This document shows, one piece after another, positions 9,249-16,947 of a DNA stretch of 64,000 bases (its first letter is position 1; every line of letters begins with the position of its first letter). This DNA is from Candidatus Latescibacterota bacterium. Lineage in GTDB: Bacteria > Latescibacterota > UBA2968 > UBA8231. The position numbers and the translations under genes are program-made. The stretch is taken from positions 67,454 to 131,453 of the forward strand of contig JAJDUT010000080.1 of assembly GCA_022826515.1 (NCBI GenBank). The letters are read 5' to 3'. A model generated the notes under the pieces. It made no database searches, was not told the origin of the DNA, and worked only from the letters and a program-made list of their open reading frames with translations.

Positions 9249-10775
9249 TCAAGGCGCGTATATATTGCGCGACCGGTACTGAAAGAAGATCATCCGCCGA
9301 TTCTGCTCCCCCGTCCACGGATACGCTCCGTGCGTCTGCGCCGATGCGAGGAACAGCAGCACGTCGCCCGCCTTCATGGCTACGTGTTTGACCAGCCCCA
9401 TCTCGTTATCACAGGTGCGAATGCCGTCGGGCATGGGATAGGCAGTTTTGTGCGAGCCGGGCACGCAGACAAACCCCCCGTCGGCCGGCGTTACATCGCG
9501 CAATTGCCAAGCCACGTTGAGGTATTCGGCGTACACGCGGCCATTCTGCTGTCGGTAGTGATTGCCCACCTTGGCCGGCGTGCCGGCCGCGTGCAAAAAG
9601 TGCCCAGACGACCCTTTCCCGGATAGGAAGCCGCTGCACATCATGCACTCAAAGCCGCTGCCCATGATCCAGTTCAGGCGTTGGACGAGCGCCGGATTGG
9701 CGATCATGCGCTGGAACGGCTCCCCATAAGGCGCAGGCAATGCCCACGGGTTGCCCATGGACGAGCGGCCGACCCCAGTGCCGGCCAGTGGCGTTGAATC
9801 GCCAGCAGCCGAGCCGCCGTGGCTGATCCGGTCGGGATTATTGTCGATGGCTTCGTTGGCCGCGGTCAGCCATTCCTCATCCATCACGCCGCGCAAAACG
9901 AGGTGGCCGCACAGATCCCAGTGGAAAAATTCCTGCTCGTCAATATCGGAATCTGGGTCGCGGATGTAGATCGAGGGATGGAAAACCCCCGGCTCCTCTG
10001 CCAGCCAAACCTTTTCACCGTCCGAATGCACCACCGGCGGCGGGTACGGGCGGTTGGGATTGTGCAAGACGGCGCGCTCGATATCGGTCAGATCGTCGGC
10101 CCATTCGGGCAGCGCGCTGTCCTCGCCGTGGATTTCGGATGCTGCTCCCGGCCGCACGCCCGTGCTGATGTACCCGCATTCGAGCAGGCGTTGCGGCCCT
10201 GCGCCCTGCCAAGGCCGGACGCCGCGCATCAGCGAGTCGGTGCAGAGCAAAAGATCGCCCGCCTGCAAGACCGGCTGTTCGACGAGTCCCATCGGATCGG
10301 TTCCGTCCACTAGGTCTTGCGGGGCCGGCACGGTGCTGTTATGGCTGGCTGGCACTACGACCAAACCTCCGTCCTCTGCGCCTACGTCCGCCAGCGTCCA
10401 GAAGGCCCGCACTCCCTGGCAGAAGCGATGCCCGTTGTACTGGCGATACGCCCGCGACCAATCCACCCACTCGTCACCCCCCGACAGATCTGTCGCCTCG
10501 GTACATGACTCGACGAGGCACGGCGATTCGTCGAGCCGGACCCCTTCGCCGCAAATCTGCTCCAGGTACTGCATTAGCACGGGATGCTCGCGCAGGGCGC
10601 GCAGGGGATTGCAAACGGGCGATGTCCAGCGCAGCGGCCCGTTGTCAGACGCTAGTTGGTCCAGGGCCTGATTGCAGGCGTTTAGTTCGGCTGCCGTCAG
10701 GACGCCGGGGACGATCATATACCCCGCCACGTCGAAGCGGTAGTTTTCTTCGTTGGTCATCATCTTGTCGTCCAT
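9249..10775 (-). CDS. Tandem two-domain PhyH family protein with one degenerate domain
   Basis: A 508-residue protein made of two consecutive PhyH domains (about 10-205 and 280-505). In the second, the first iron-ligand motif reads HxA (His395 in HFLHAAG), the distal His482 lies in AQTHGAYPW and Arg493/494 follow. In the first domain the HxD position is absent and the distal position reads SLMRGVRPW, with Arg where His is expected, so it cannot bind iron normally. AGGAGG immediately precedes ATG 10775. The degenerate half may be structural. The substrate is unknown. Confidence 0.85.
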   Translation of the reverse strand: MDDKMMTNEENYRFDVAGYMIVPGVLTAAELNACNQALDQLASDNGPLRWTSPVCNPLRALREHPVLMQYLEQICGEGVRLDESPCLVESCTEATDLSGGDEWVDWSRAYRQYNGHRFCQGVRAFWTLADVGAEDGGLVVVPASHNSTVPAPQDLVDGTDPMGLVEQPVLQAGDLLLCTDSLMRGVRPWQGAGPQRLLECGYISTGVRPGAASEIHGEDSALPEWADDLTDIERAVLHNPNRPYPPPVVHSDGEKVWLAEEPGVFHPSIYIRDPDSDIDEQEFFHWDLCGHLVLRGVMDEEWLTAANEAIDNNPDRISHGGSAAGDSTPLAGTGVGRSSMGNPWALPAPYGEPFQRMIANPALVQRLNWIMGSGFECMMCSGFLSGKGSSGHFLHAAGTPAKVGNHYRQQNGRVYAEYLNVAWQLRDVTPADGGFVCVPGSHKTAYPMPDGIRTCDNEMGLVKHVAMKAGDVLLFLASAQTHGAYPWTGEQNRRMIFFQYRSRNIYAP

Positions 10776-10900
10776 GAGGTCCTCCTCGCGGTTCTCGGTG
10801 GAATTGACCGATCCCTTTGTGATCCTCCGGCAATTTGGTATCATTTTAGTCCTTGGACAAACGACGCGCAACGGAAACCTTATCGCAGAGGAGGCCCCCT

Positions 10901-11905
10901 GTGAAAATCACTCAAGTAGAGCTATACGAAGTCGAAATCCCGCCGATCCCGGCGATTGCCCGCTACTATCCCAAGATTTACGACATCACTCTCTGTCGCG
11001 TGCAGACGGACGAGGGTCTAGAGGGTTGGGGCGAGTTCCTCAGCAAAAAGTCTGCTGGGCAGGAGCAAGCCGACGCTCTCGTGGGACAGGACCCGCTGGC
11101 TTTGGACCCGTACAACCGTCCAGACGCTTTTACCTGTGCGCTGCTCGACATTGCGGGCCAAGCCTACGGCATTCCGCTGCACCGCTTCTTCGGGGCGCAG
11201 GTGCGCGACAAGGTGCCGGTGTCGTACTGGTCGTGCCCTATGACGCCAGAAGAGACTGCGGCCGAGGCGGAAATAGGGGCTGGGCTGGGCTTCAGCAACC
11301 ACAAGCTCAAGGCTCGCTCGTGGAATATCGTCGAGACGGTGCGGCTGATGAAAGAAGCGGCGGGGGCCAATTACACTGTTGGCGTTGATCCTAACACTGA
11401 ATTCGCCCTGTTACCCAAGGCCGCGCGCTTGGCGAGCGAGTTGGAGCCTTTTGGCACGGTGTCGGTCTTTGAAGATCCCATGCTCAAAAACAATCTCGAA
11501 TGGTACCGCATCCTGCGCGAGAAGACCCACATTCCCATTGCCCTGCACTTGGGGGCACCGTCTGGCGTGCTGGCGGCGCTCAAGGCCGAGTGCATTGACT
11601 ACGTGAATTTGAGCGGCTCGGCGATGGTGGTGCGGAAGGCGGCGGCGCTGGCGGAGGCTGCGGATGTGCCCTGCTGGATTCAGATGGGTGGGCTGTGTAC
11701 TGGGGTGCTGGCGGCTTACTCGGTGCATTTACAGGCGACGCTGCCGAACGCTACGTTGCCCTGCGACGAGTTGCCTTTTACGCGGGAGGCTGATGTTGTG
11801 GCTGAGGGGTTGGCGCTGGAGAAGGGGCACTTTGCCGTGCCGACAGGGTCGGGGTTGGGGATTAAGGTGGATATGGAGGTGGTGGAGCGCTATCGCGTCG
11901 CTTGA
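10901..11905 (+). CDS. Enolase-superfamily protein (mandelate racemase/muconate lactonizing type)
   Basis: A 334-residue enolase-fold protein with a capping domain (VKITQVELYEVEIPPIPA), the LLDIAGQAYGIPLHRFFGA helix, a KLK motif (HKLKARSW) that would provide catalytic lysine, VGVDPN and FEDPM metal-ligand strands and a final barrel strand WIQMGG. The third metal ligand is not obvious in IALHLGAPSG, so the site is divergent. GAGGAGG lies upstream of GTG 10901. It is divergent from the two-domain PhyH gene with a shared spacer of 125 bp. Part of its coding sequence recurs at 16057-16115. Confidence 0.85.
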   Translation: MKITQVELYEVEIPPIPAIARYYPKIYDITLCRVQTDEGLEGWGEFLSKKSAGQEQADALVGQDPLALDPYNRPDAFTCALLDIAGQAYGIPLHRFFGAQVRDKVPVSYWSCPMTPEETAAEAEIGAGLGFSNHKLKARSWNIVETVRLMKEAAGANYTVGVDPNTEFALLPKAARLASELEPFGTVSVFEDPMLKNNLEWYRILREKTHIPIALHLGAPSGVLAALKAECIDYVNLSGSAMVVRKAAALAEAADVPCWIQMGGLCTGVLAAYSVHLQATLPNATLPCDELPFTREADVVAEGLALEKGHFAVPTGSGLGIKVDMEVVERYRVA

Positions 11906-12055
11906 GATGGGCTGTCTGTAGGCATTATGGTCTTCGCACCACCGTATATCGGAAATTTTAATTCGTTCTATCTCATTATATTACAACATGTTATGTGTAA
12001 TATTGCAGCTTCGCGATATTAGTTTGCGACTGTTTACACGGATACGTACCTTCGG

Positions 12056-12090
12056 GTCAGATAAGGGCGATTATCCGAACCAATTGTTCG
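12056..12090. promoter_or_regulatory. Nested inverted repeats upstream of the 12.1-kb acetyltransferase
   Basis: TCAGATAA (12057-12064) is followed after 6 bp by TTATCCGA, a near-perfect inverted repeat. Overlapping it, TATCCGAA (12072-12079), 7 bp and TTCG (12087-12090) match the layout of the perfect repeat at 27532-27554. The site ends 13 bp before the ATG at 12104. It contains GTCAGATAA, the reverse complement of the TTATCTGAC element seen at 15027, 16127 and 33177. An operator is possible; no regulator is known. The rest of the 11906-12103 spacer is AT-rich with no other feature I can name. Confidence 0.35.
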
Positions 12091-12103
12091 AGAATAAGAC
12101 ACC

Positions 12104-12919
12104 ATGCACCGACTTCACAGTGAAGAGACTTTGTCGATTCGGCCTCATTTTGACACTCCCAACCTCTGCCTCGTTGTAGATAGCATTATTGATGGCAAAA
12201 CCCCCGCTAGAGTCTGGGCAGACGACCTGGCTGCGCCGAGGACCGTGTTAGCTTGGGAAGGCCGGTGTATCTATCTCGTAGGAGACTTTGAAGGTGCCGA
12301 AGTCAACAAGGGGCTGCGAGAGGTCTTCTCGACTGAAATCCAGCCAGAGGGTCGGTCGAGAGAACTCGGGTTCTTCAAGCTCTACCATTCACCAGATGCT
12401 TGGAGCCTCCGGTTGGAGGAGATTTTCGGCTCGCTTTTGGACAATGACGTGGGAAGACGGATTTACTGCTCTGTTCGGGACAGTTCAGCGAGAATTGCCG
12501 TCCCATCGCCCCCTCTGGAGCTCAGGCAGATCGACGCCCAATTGCTCCAAAGTGACTTTGCGCACATTGGCTTGGTCAAAGATGAGATCTTGGGGGGCTG
12601 GCCATCCTTTGAAACATTCCTTGACCAGGGATTCGGGTTCACCATGCTCGATGGGACTTCGGTTGTCTGTTGGTGTACAGCAGAATACGTGAGCGAAGGC
12701 AAGTGCGGCATAGGTATCGAGACGATTGAGGCATACCAGAAAAGGGGCATTGCTACTGTGGTGGCTGGAGAGTTTGTCAGGCACGCCCTCGCTTCAGGAG
12801 TGAATCCCCACTGGGACTGTTGGACACGCAACACACCATCGGTCAGGGTGGCAGAAAAGGTGGGGTTTGCCGACAAGTACGACTACAAGGTTGCAATTGG
12901 CACATTCGGCGATGGATAG
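12104..12919 (+). CDS. GNAT family N-acetyltransferase
   Basis: A 271-residue protein whose C-terminal half carries GNAT motifs: CGIGIETIEAYQKRGIATVVA (motif A region, acetyl-CoA pyrophosphate binding) and PHWDCWTRNTPSVRVAEKVGF (motif B region). The layout, with a long unmotifed N-terminal half, matches the GNAT_acetyltran group of about 260-270 residues. The substrate is unknown. It is the first of a series of small, unrelated plus-strand genes, and is followed by an imperfect palindrome starting ATCTAACAC shortly after its stop. Confidence 0.8.
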   Translation: MHRLHSEETLSIRPHFDTPNLCLVVDSIIDGKTPARVWADDLAAPRTVLAWEGRCIYLVGDFEGAEVNKGLREVFSTEIQPEGRSRELGFFKLYHSPDAWSLRLEEIFGSLLDNDVGRRIYCSVRDSSARIAVPSPPLELRQIDAQLLQSDFAHIGLVKDEILGGWPSFETFLDQGFGFTMLDGTSVVCWCTAEYVSEGKCGIGIETIEAYQKRGIATVVAGEFVRHALASGVNPHWDCWTRNTPSVRVAEKVGFADKYDYKVAIGTFGDG

Positions 12920-12932
12920 AGGTAGCACGACA

Positions 12933-13015
12933 TCTAACACGACGTGCGCGGTGGACTTCGACCCAAACTACTGTGCAGGTTCGTGCACTGCGGGAACGTC
13001 GGGCGCAACGGTACG
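12933..13015 (+). repeat. Imperfect palindrome after a stop codon, attC-like (candidate)
   Basis: ATCTAACACGACGTGCGC begins 13 bp after the acetyltransferase stop. A right arm containing GTGCACTGCGGGAACGTCGG follows about 40 bp later. The left arm pieces ACGACGT and GCGGTG pair with the right arm in an interrupted fashion, as in folded integron attC sites. ATCTAAC fits the R'' consensus RYYYAAC, but no clear GTTRRRY box closes the right side. Called only as a candidate. Confidence 0.3.
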
Positions 13016-13069
13016 ATTTTTCATTGACTTTTTGATTCTGATGGGTTGAATAGATCGGAGACTCAAGTA

Positions 13070-13611
13070 ATGCATGAGCGCTTCTCTGTTGTTTGTTTTG
13101 TGGACCAAAAGGTAAACCGTCTCGTGGAGGGACTTCGCAGGGAAATCCCACCTCGCGTCGCCGTAATGCCGGCCCATGTGACAGTCAAGGGTTCCTTTGT
13201 TGAGCCGGTCTCAATACCCGAAATTCAGACCTGCATAGAGCGTGAGACCGTGCGAACGGGATCTATCGAACTACAGGTACAGAGATTATTTACGGGCGAC
13301 AGAACTATAGGCCTTTCGCTACTTCCTACTGCTGAACTCATGACTTTGCACAATGGCCTATTTTACGCCTTAGAGCCACTTGTCAAAGACGTGTATGGTG
13401 ATAGGCCCAATGACCAGTATCGACACCACATCTTACCATATTCTACGGCCTGAGCCCTGAAGAGAGAAAGCACGCTGTTGATTTGCTGGAACCTCTTGAG
13501 CGACTTCAGTCAGTCCATCTACAGGATGTGAACTTGATGGGTCGTACTGGTGGAGCAAAAGATGGGACTTGGGAAGTGATCCATACTTGGCCACTGGGCA
13601 CACAGGAATGA
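13070..13611 (+). pseudogene. Frameshifted 2'-5' RNA ligase / 2H phosphoesterase-like gene
   Basis: The reading frame starts at ATG 13070 (GGAG upstream) and contains the first HxT motif, PAHVTVKGSF. It meets a stop after DQYRHHILPYSTA. One frame over, the sequence continues at once as IFYGLSPEERKHAVDLLEPL and on to GTWEVIHTWPLGTQE, ending at TGA 13609-13611. Restoring one base near 13430-13440 would give about 180 codons with the second His motif HHIL(T)IFYG. The break is therefore consistent with a one-base deletion or a sequencing error. Intact members bind or cleave 2',3'-cyclic phosphates or RNA ends. Confidence 0.75.
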
Positions 13612-13621
13612 CTGAGCCCTA

Positions 13622-13695
13622 GTGCCTAACACATCCATGCCTGGGCTTCGGGCTACGTCCTTCGCAGTTCCGGTCGTGGGGAGATGTTACGAGAA
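13622..13695 (+). repeat. Imperfect palindrome after a stop codon, attC-like (candidate)
   Basis: GCCTAACACATCC starts 12 bp after the 2H pseudogene stop and fits RYYYAAC exactly. About 55 bp later GGGGAGATGTTACG pairs back with it (TAACAxATCxCC against GGGGAGATGTTA), with CTTCG-type loops between. The right box GTTACGA only partly fits GTTRRRY. Position, size and bulged pairing resemble an integron attC site. Confidence 0.35.
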
Positions 13696-13774
13696 ATTAA
13701 AAAACCAATAACAATTGCTATTCCTCCTCACCAAGCAAAGAGATTCATTACTCAAGCATGTTGATAGGTTTCAT

Positions 13775-14200
13775 ATGGAAATTAGGATTGCTGAAGTAGA
13801 TTCAGAGTTAGAACTAGTTGGTAGTTTGTTGATTCAACTCAGACCTAGCTATGACCTACGCACTATAATCTCTCAGGTTAAGGCCCAGCAAAAGAGAGGT
13901 TACACAATCGCTTATATCAAGGATGATGGTCAGGCGATTTGTGCGGCGGCATTTGTAATTGAGACCGGATTGGCTTGGGGAAAATACATGTACATTGAAG
14001 ATTTAGTCACAGAGGCACACCGGCGTTCCTCGGGCCTAGGCAAAATCATGCTAGATTGGCTTAAATCTTATGCGCAAAAAAACGACTGCGAGCAGATTCA
14101 TTTGGATTCAGGCGTTCAGAATTTTTCTGCACATAGATTCTATCTGCGCGAGGGGTTTAATATCGCAAGTCATCATTTTTCGATTGTGAATATCAAATGA
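13775..14200 (+). CDS. GNAT family N-acetyltransferase
   Basis: A 141-residue GNAT protein. MYIEDLVTEAHRRSSGLGKIML is the beta4-alpha3 acetyl-CoA-binding region (R/Q-x-x-G-x-G/A as RRSSGLG), and HLDSGVQNFSAHRFYLREGF is the typical C-terminal end with Asn and Tyr. The start at 13775 is chosen because the family begins at MEIRIAEVDS; the frame is open further upstream. The gene and the spacer before it are markedly more AT-rich than the surrounding chromosome, suggesting transfer. The acetyl acceptor is unknown. Confidence 0.82.
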   Translation: MEIRIAEVDSELELVGSLLIQLRPSYDLRTIISQVKAQQKRGYTIAYIKDDGQAICAAAFVIETGLAWGKYMYIEDLVTEAHRRSSGLGKIMLDWLKSYAQKNDCEQIHLDSGVQNFSAHRFYLREGFNIASHHFSIVNIK

Positions 14201-14268
14201 CTGTATAAAAGATTGAACCTTTCATAAACTACGAGAAATACTTTAAGAGACGAGTAGGAATTTCAGGT

Positions 14269-14994
14269 TTGAGACCAGTTCTTCTGTTTGACCTTGGCGA
14301 CACTCTTGTCCAGTACTATCGCAGGGAAGAGTTTCCTCCTTTGCTGCGGGCAGGAATTCACGCAGCCAAAGAAGCACTGGAGCGTTTGGGACACGATTTG
14401 CCTGCGGATTCTGAGATCGAGCGCGGTGTCGCGGCTGAGAACTACGAAGCCAAAAACAGTCGCGTTCGTCCACTCCACAAGAGGCTTGGTCGTATCTTTG
14501 CGGTCGCACCTTGCGTTTCGGAGGAAGAGTGGCTGCCGATCTGTCGTGCCTTCCTCGCGCCCATCTTTTCTATTGCCAAGATCTATGAAGACACCCTTCC
14601 GGCTCTGGATGCGTATCTGGAGGATGGCTACCGTATAGGAATCCTGTCGAACTGTCCCTGGGGTTCACCGAGTGAGCCTTGGTTTGAAGAATTGCGGCGA
14701 CATGGCCTTTCGACGCGATGCGAAGTGGCTATCTTTTGTTCGGATGTGGGTTGGCGGAAGCCCGCCCAACCTATGTTTCGCCGCGCATTGGATCATTTCG
14801 GATGCAAACCAGAGGAGTGCCTGTTTGTCGGAGATAATCCAAGGTGGGACACTGTGGGCGCGAGACGAGCGAAAATGATTCCCGTGCTCATCGACCGAAT
14901 GGGCCACGTGGATGTGAGTTCGGAATTGGTTATCCGATCCTTACTTGATCTAAAGCCTGTTCTCAAACAATTAGATTGGACGCATTTCTCTTAA
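14269..14994 (+). CDS. HAD-superfamily hydrolase
   Basis: A 241-residue phosphatase-like protein starting with TTG. HAD motif I is LLFDLGDTL (nucleophile Asp8), motif II is GILSNCPWG, motif III is the Lys in WRKPAQPMF and motif IV is FVGDNPRWD, so the site is complete with Gly10 in place of the usual second Asp of DxD. The helical cap lies between motifs I and II. The small-molecule phosphate substrate is unknown. Its TAA stop is embedded in the TTAAC that begins the hairpin structure just downstream. Confidence 0.85.
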   Translation: MRPVLLFDLGDTLVQYYRREEFPPLLRAGIHAAKEALERLGHDLPADSEIERGVAAENYEAKNSRVRPLHKRLGRIFAVAPCVSEEEWLPICRAFLAPIFSIAKIYEDTLPALDAYLEDGYRIGILSNCPWGSPSEPWFEELRRHGLSTRCEVAIFCSDVGWRKPAQPMFRRALDHFGCKPEECLFVGDNPRWDTVGARRAKMIPVLIDRMGHVDVSSELVIRSLLDLKPVLKQLDWTHFS

Positions 14995-15035
14995 CAAGAC
15001 TGTGCCGACTTCGGCACGGCAAAACGTTATCTGAC
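14991..15035 (+). repeat. Short attC-like hairpin ending in the TTATCTGAC element
   Basis: TTAACAAGACT overlaps the HAD stop codon. The perfect hairpin GTGCCGA-CT-TCGGCAC (15002-15017) follows, then GGCAAAACGTTATCTGAC. The outer TAAC (14992-14995) and GTTA (15026-15029) are complementary, so the whole folds as a stem with an internal loop. No T-run follows the hairpin, which argues against a simple terminator. AAAACGTTATCTGAC recurs inverted at 33177-33191. Confidence 0.4.
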
Positions 15036-15086
15036 ATGGAGAAATGGGAACGGGTGCTCCCACAGCAGGGCGTTGATAATGAATAA
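15036..15086 (+). other. Possible 16-codon leader ORF overlapping the PhyH start
   Basis: An ATG directly after TTATCTGAC opens a 16-codon frame (MEKWERVLPQQGVDNE) whose TAA overlaps the first codons of the PhyH gene at 15079. The 19 bases at 15054-15072 also occur at 16314-16332 inside the MBL-like gene, where they likewise encode VLPQQG, so this may be a fragment of a related gene. Confidence 0.3.
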
Positions 15087-16056
15087 ATCAGAAAGTTCCA
15101 GGCCCAGCCCCAAGCCGAGCATGCTGCTGTCACCGGCCCAGTTGGACGAGTTCAAAGCAGAGGGGGTGCTTGCGATTCCGGGCTTGGTACCTCCTGATGT
15201 GCTTGACGGGTGGCAGGACCAGATGCGCGCCGTTTGCTCTGGCGGCGTGGACTTGGACGACCCCAACACTTGGCCTGCCGGGCGGTACACACCCGAGGAT
15301 GGTTGGCCCGAACTCAGCCCTAACCTGTACGATTTACCGAGCCTACAGTCCATTGTGGAGCAGATCGGTGGCGGTGCTTTGGCTCCCACCCACCCGGCGG
15401 GGCAGCCGTGGACGCCGCAGATTCCAATGACCCGGGTGATCTTGCCGAGCGCTCCGGGCACGGAGTGGACACCTCCTAGCGACGGTCACCTCGATGGGTA
15501 TGCGACAGGCTGGGGTGGTGGATTCATGGCGTTCTTCGTCGTGCTGTTCTGGGATGTCAGCAGCCCCATGGGCGGAGGCACGGCCTATTGGCCGAGGTCG
15601 CACCTAGCGAACCACCGATACTTTCTTGAGCATCCCGAGCAAATCGATGGCTCGTACCTCTTCACAGAGCCCGTGAAGAGCGGCGGGCACCGGGCGATTT
15701 TGGAGGGGGATCCTAGTGTGGGCGAGGTGGTATGTATGACGGGGCGAGCTGGCGACGCAATGCTGCTCCATGGCCTCACTACGCACGTCGGCTCGGCTAA
15801 CGCGGCGGGGTCACGACAACCGAGGGTGGCGCAGTTTGCACGGTACTCCCATAGGGAAATGCGCGAGCAGGCACCCATGGTCATGTTCCCCGACAAGGAC
15901 GGCACGCCATGGTCGCCCCCGAAGCCGTCACCGCCCGAGCACGTAGGCAACACCCCGACAGGCTTTCTACCGCCGGGGCATCCAGGCCGAAGGCTCTTGC
16001 GATACGACGTACCGCGGAACCTCTGGAAATATTGGGGGCCTGCTCTCAATACCTAA
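15079..16056 (+). CDS. Phytanoyl-CoA dioxygenase (PhyH) family protein, canonical iron site
   Basis: A 325-residue Fe(II)/2-oxoglutarate oxygenase. The triad is His137 and Asp139 (SDGHLDGYATG) plus His236 (LLHGLTTHVGSAN), with Arg246 or Arg249 for 2-oxoglutarate. The PRSH turn around 172-175 replaces the common PGSH. It is larger than most PhyH proteins, with an extended N-terminus and a proline-rich C-terminus. ATG 15079 is chosen; a TTG 6 bp upstream is in frame. It lies in the accessory stretch and is followed, in the same frame after its stop, by an enolase fragment. Confidence 0.85.
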   Translation: MNKSESSRPSPKPSMLLSPAQLDEFKAEGVLAIPGLVPPDVLDGWQDQMRAVCSGGVDLDDPNTWPAGRYTPEDGWPELSPNLYDLPSLQSIVEQIGGGALAPTHPAGQPWTPQIPMTRVILPSAPGTEWTPPSDGHLDGYATGWGGGFMAFFVVLFWDVSSPMGGGTAYWPRSHLANHRYFLEHPEQIDGSYLFTEPVKSGGHRAILEGDPSVGEVVCMTGRAGDAMLLHGLTTHVGSANAAGSRQPRVAQFARYSHREMREQAPMVMFPDKDGTPWSPPKPSPPEHVGNTPTGFLPPGHPGRRLLRYDVPRNLWKYWGPALNT

Positions 16057-16115
16057 TGCGCCTTGTTGCCCACTGGTGCGCGCTTGGCGAGCGAATTGGA
16101 GCCTTTTGGCACGGT
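16057..16115 (+). pseudogene. Displaced fragment of an enolase-superfamily gene
   Basis: These 59 bases begin directly after the PhyH stop codon and match 11402-11460 of the enolase-superfamily gene without gaps, at 51 of 59 positions. Translated in the PhyH frame they read CALLPTGARLASELEPFGTV, against FALLPKAARLASELEPFGTV in the intact protein. The frame ends at the TGA inside the following TTATCTGAC element. It is a remnant of a second copy of that gene, or of a paralogue, lying about 4.6 kb away. Confidence 0.75.
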
Positions 16116-16126
16116 ACTTGAGACAA

Positions 16127-16160
16127 TTATCTGACGTGAACAGTATTTGTAGGAGAAGGC
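16127..16160 (+). promoter_or_regulatory. TTATCTGACGTGAA leader with GTAGGAGAAG ribosome-binding site
   Basis: TTATCTGACGTGAA (16127-16140) is followed by GTAGGAGAAGGC and the ATG at 16161. A 13-base match, TATCTGACGTGAA, recurs at 19430-19442 and is likewise followed by GTAGGAGAAG before an ATGGA start. The pair looks like one leader copied in front of different genes. Confidence 0.45.
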
Positions 16161-16907
16161 ATGGAATACGTTATCAGACATGGCACCGGCTTTTCTGTAG
16201 AAGTCGGCTCCCCAGAAGAGCCTGAAATCACGCGGTGGACTTCATGGGGAAACGGCGACTTACAGCAGTCTTTTATGTTGCATACGCCTGAAGGTACGCT
16301 TATCACAGACCCAGTGCTCCCACAGCAGGGCGAAGCGCTCAAGATACTCAAGCAGCGTGCCGGTAGGGTAGCTGCCATTCTCAGTCTCTCTCCTTTACAC
16401 GAGCGGCATATTTCTGAAGCCGCTAGGCGCTACAGAGCACCGGTATATGGTCCTCCCTCGGCTAAGAAAACCACGAAGTATGGTCGTAAGCTCAATGTAC
16501 GCTATGGTGCAGACCAACCACTACCTGGTGGGATACAGACCATCGAATCAGGTGATGAGAACGGCGAAATATGGTTGTATTGGCAGACTCCCAAAGGCAA
16601 GAAAGTACTAATCAATGCCGACACCATTTATGGCCAGAATGAGCGAGGTGGTATGGGGGGACGCAATGTTTCGTACTGGATGCAGGAAAAGGGTATCCGC
16701 CTACGAGCTACAGGCACGCCATCACGCACTGAACTGCGCCGTAGGTACGAACGACTCGACGCACTCGATATAGACCTTATTCTCAACGGTCATAATCCAC
16801 TCCCCCTGACTAACCCCAAGGCGGCAATCAACGAAGTCCTTTCTAAAGGTACATTTGAGGTACACCCCAGCGGTGTATGTACTTTTATGTATCTAGACTT
16901 CAAATGA
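16161..16907 (+). CDS. Metallo-beta-lactamase-fold-like protein lacking the metal motif
   Basis: A 248-residue protein whose order of elements resembles the MBL fold: a hydrophobic strand and TLITDPVLP, then AAILSLSPLHERHISEAARRY where HxHxDH should be, PVYGPPSA, KVLINADTIYG in the place of the metal-bridging Asp strand, and LILNGHNPL in the place of the final His strand. The HxHxDH motif itself is missing (SPLHERH), so hydrolysis by the usual two-metal mechanism is unlikely. It starts with a strong GTAGGAGAAG site. Function is unknown; family assignment is moderate. Confidence 0.55.
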   Translation: MEYVIRHGTGFSVEVGSPEEPEITRWTSWGNGDLQQSFMLHTPEGTLITDPVLPQQGEALKILKQRAGRVAAILSLSPLHERHISEAARRYRAPVYGPPSAKKTTKYGRKLNVRYGADQPLPGGIQTIESGDENGEIWLYWQTPKGKKVLINADTIYGQNERGGMGGRNVSYWMQEKGIRLRATGTPSRTELRRRYERLDALDIDLILNGHNPLPLTNPKAAINEVLSKGTFEVHPSGVCTFMYLDFK

Positions 16908-16947
16908 GCAATGCTCAAGACTATCCATTTGTAGGAGTTGAAAAAAT

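Noticed and set aside
15002..15017. Ordinary rho-independent terminator of the HAD gene
   Set aside because: The hairpin is perfect but is followed by GGCAAAACG with no T-run, and it is better explained as the core of a longer paired element.
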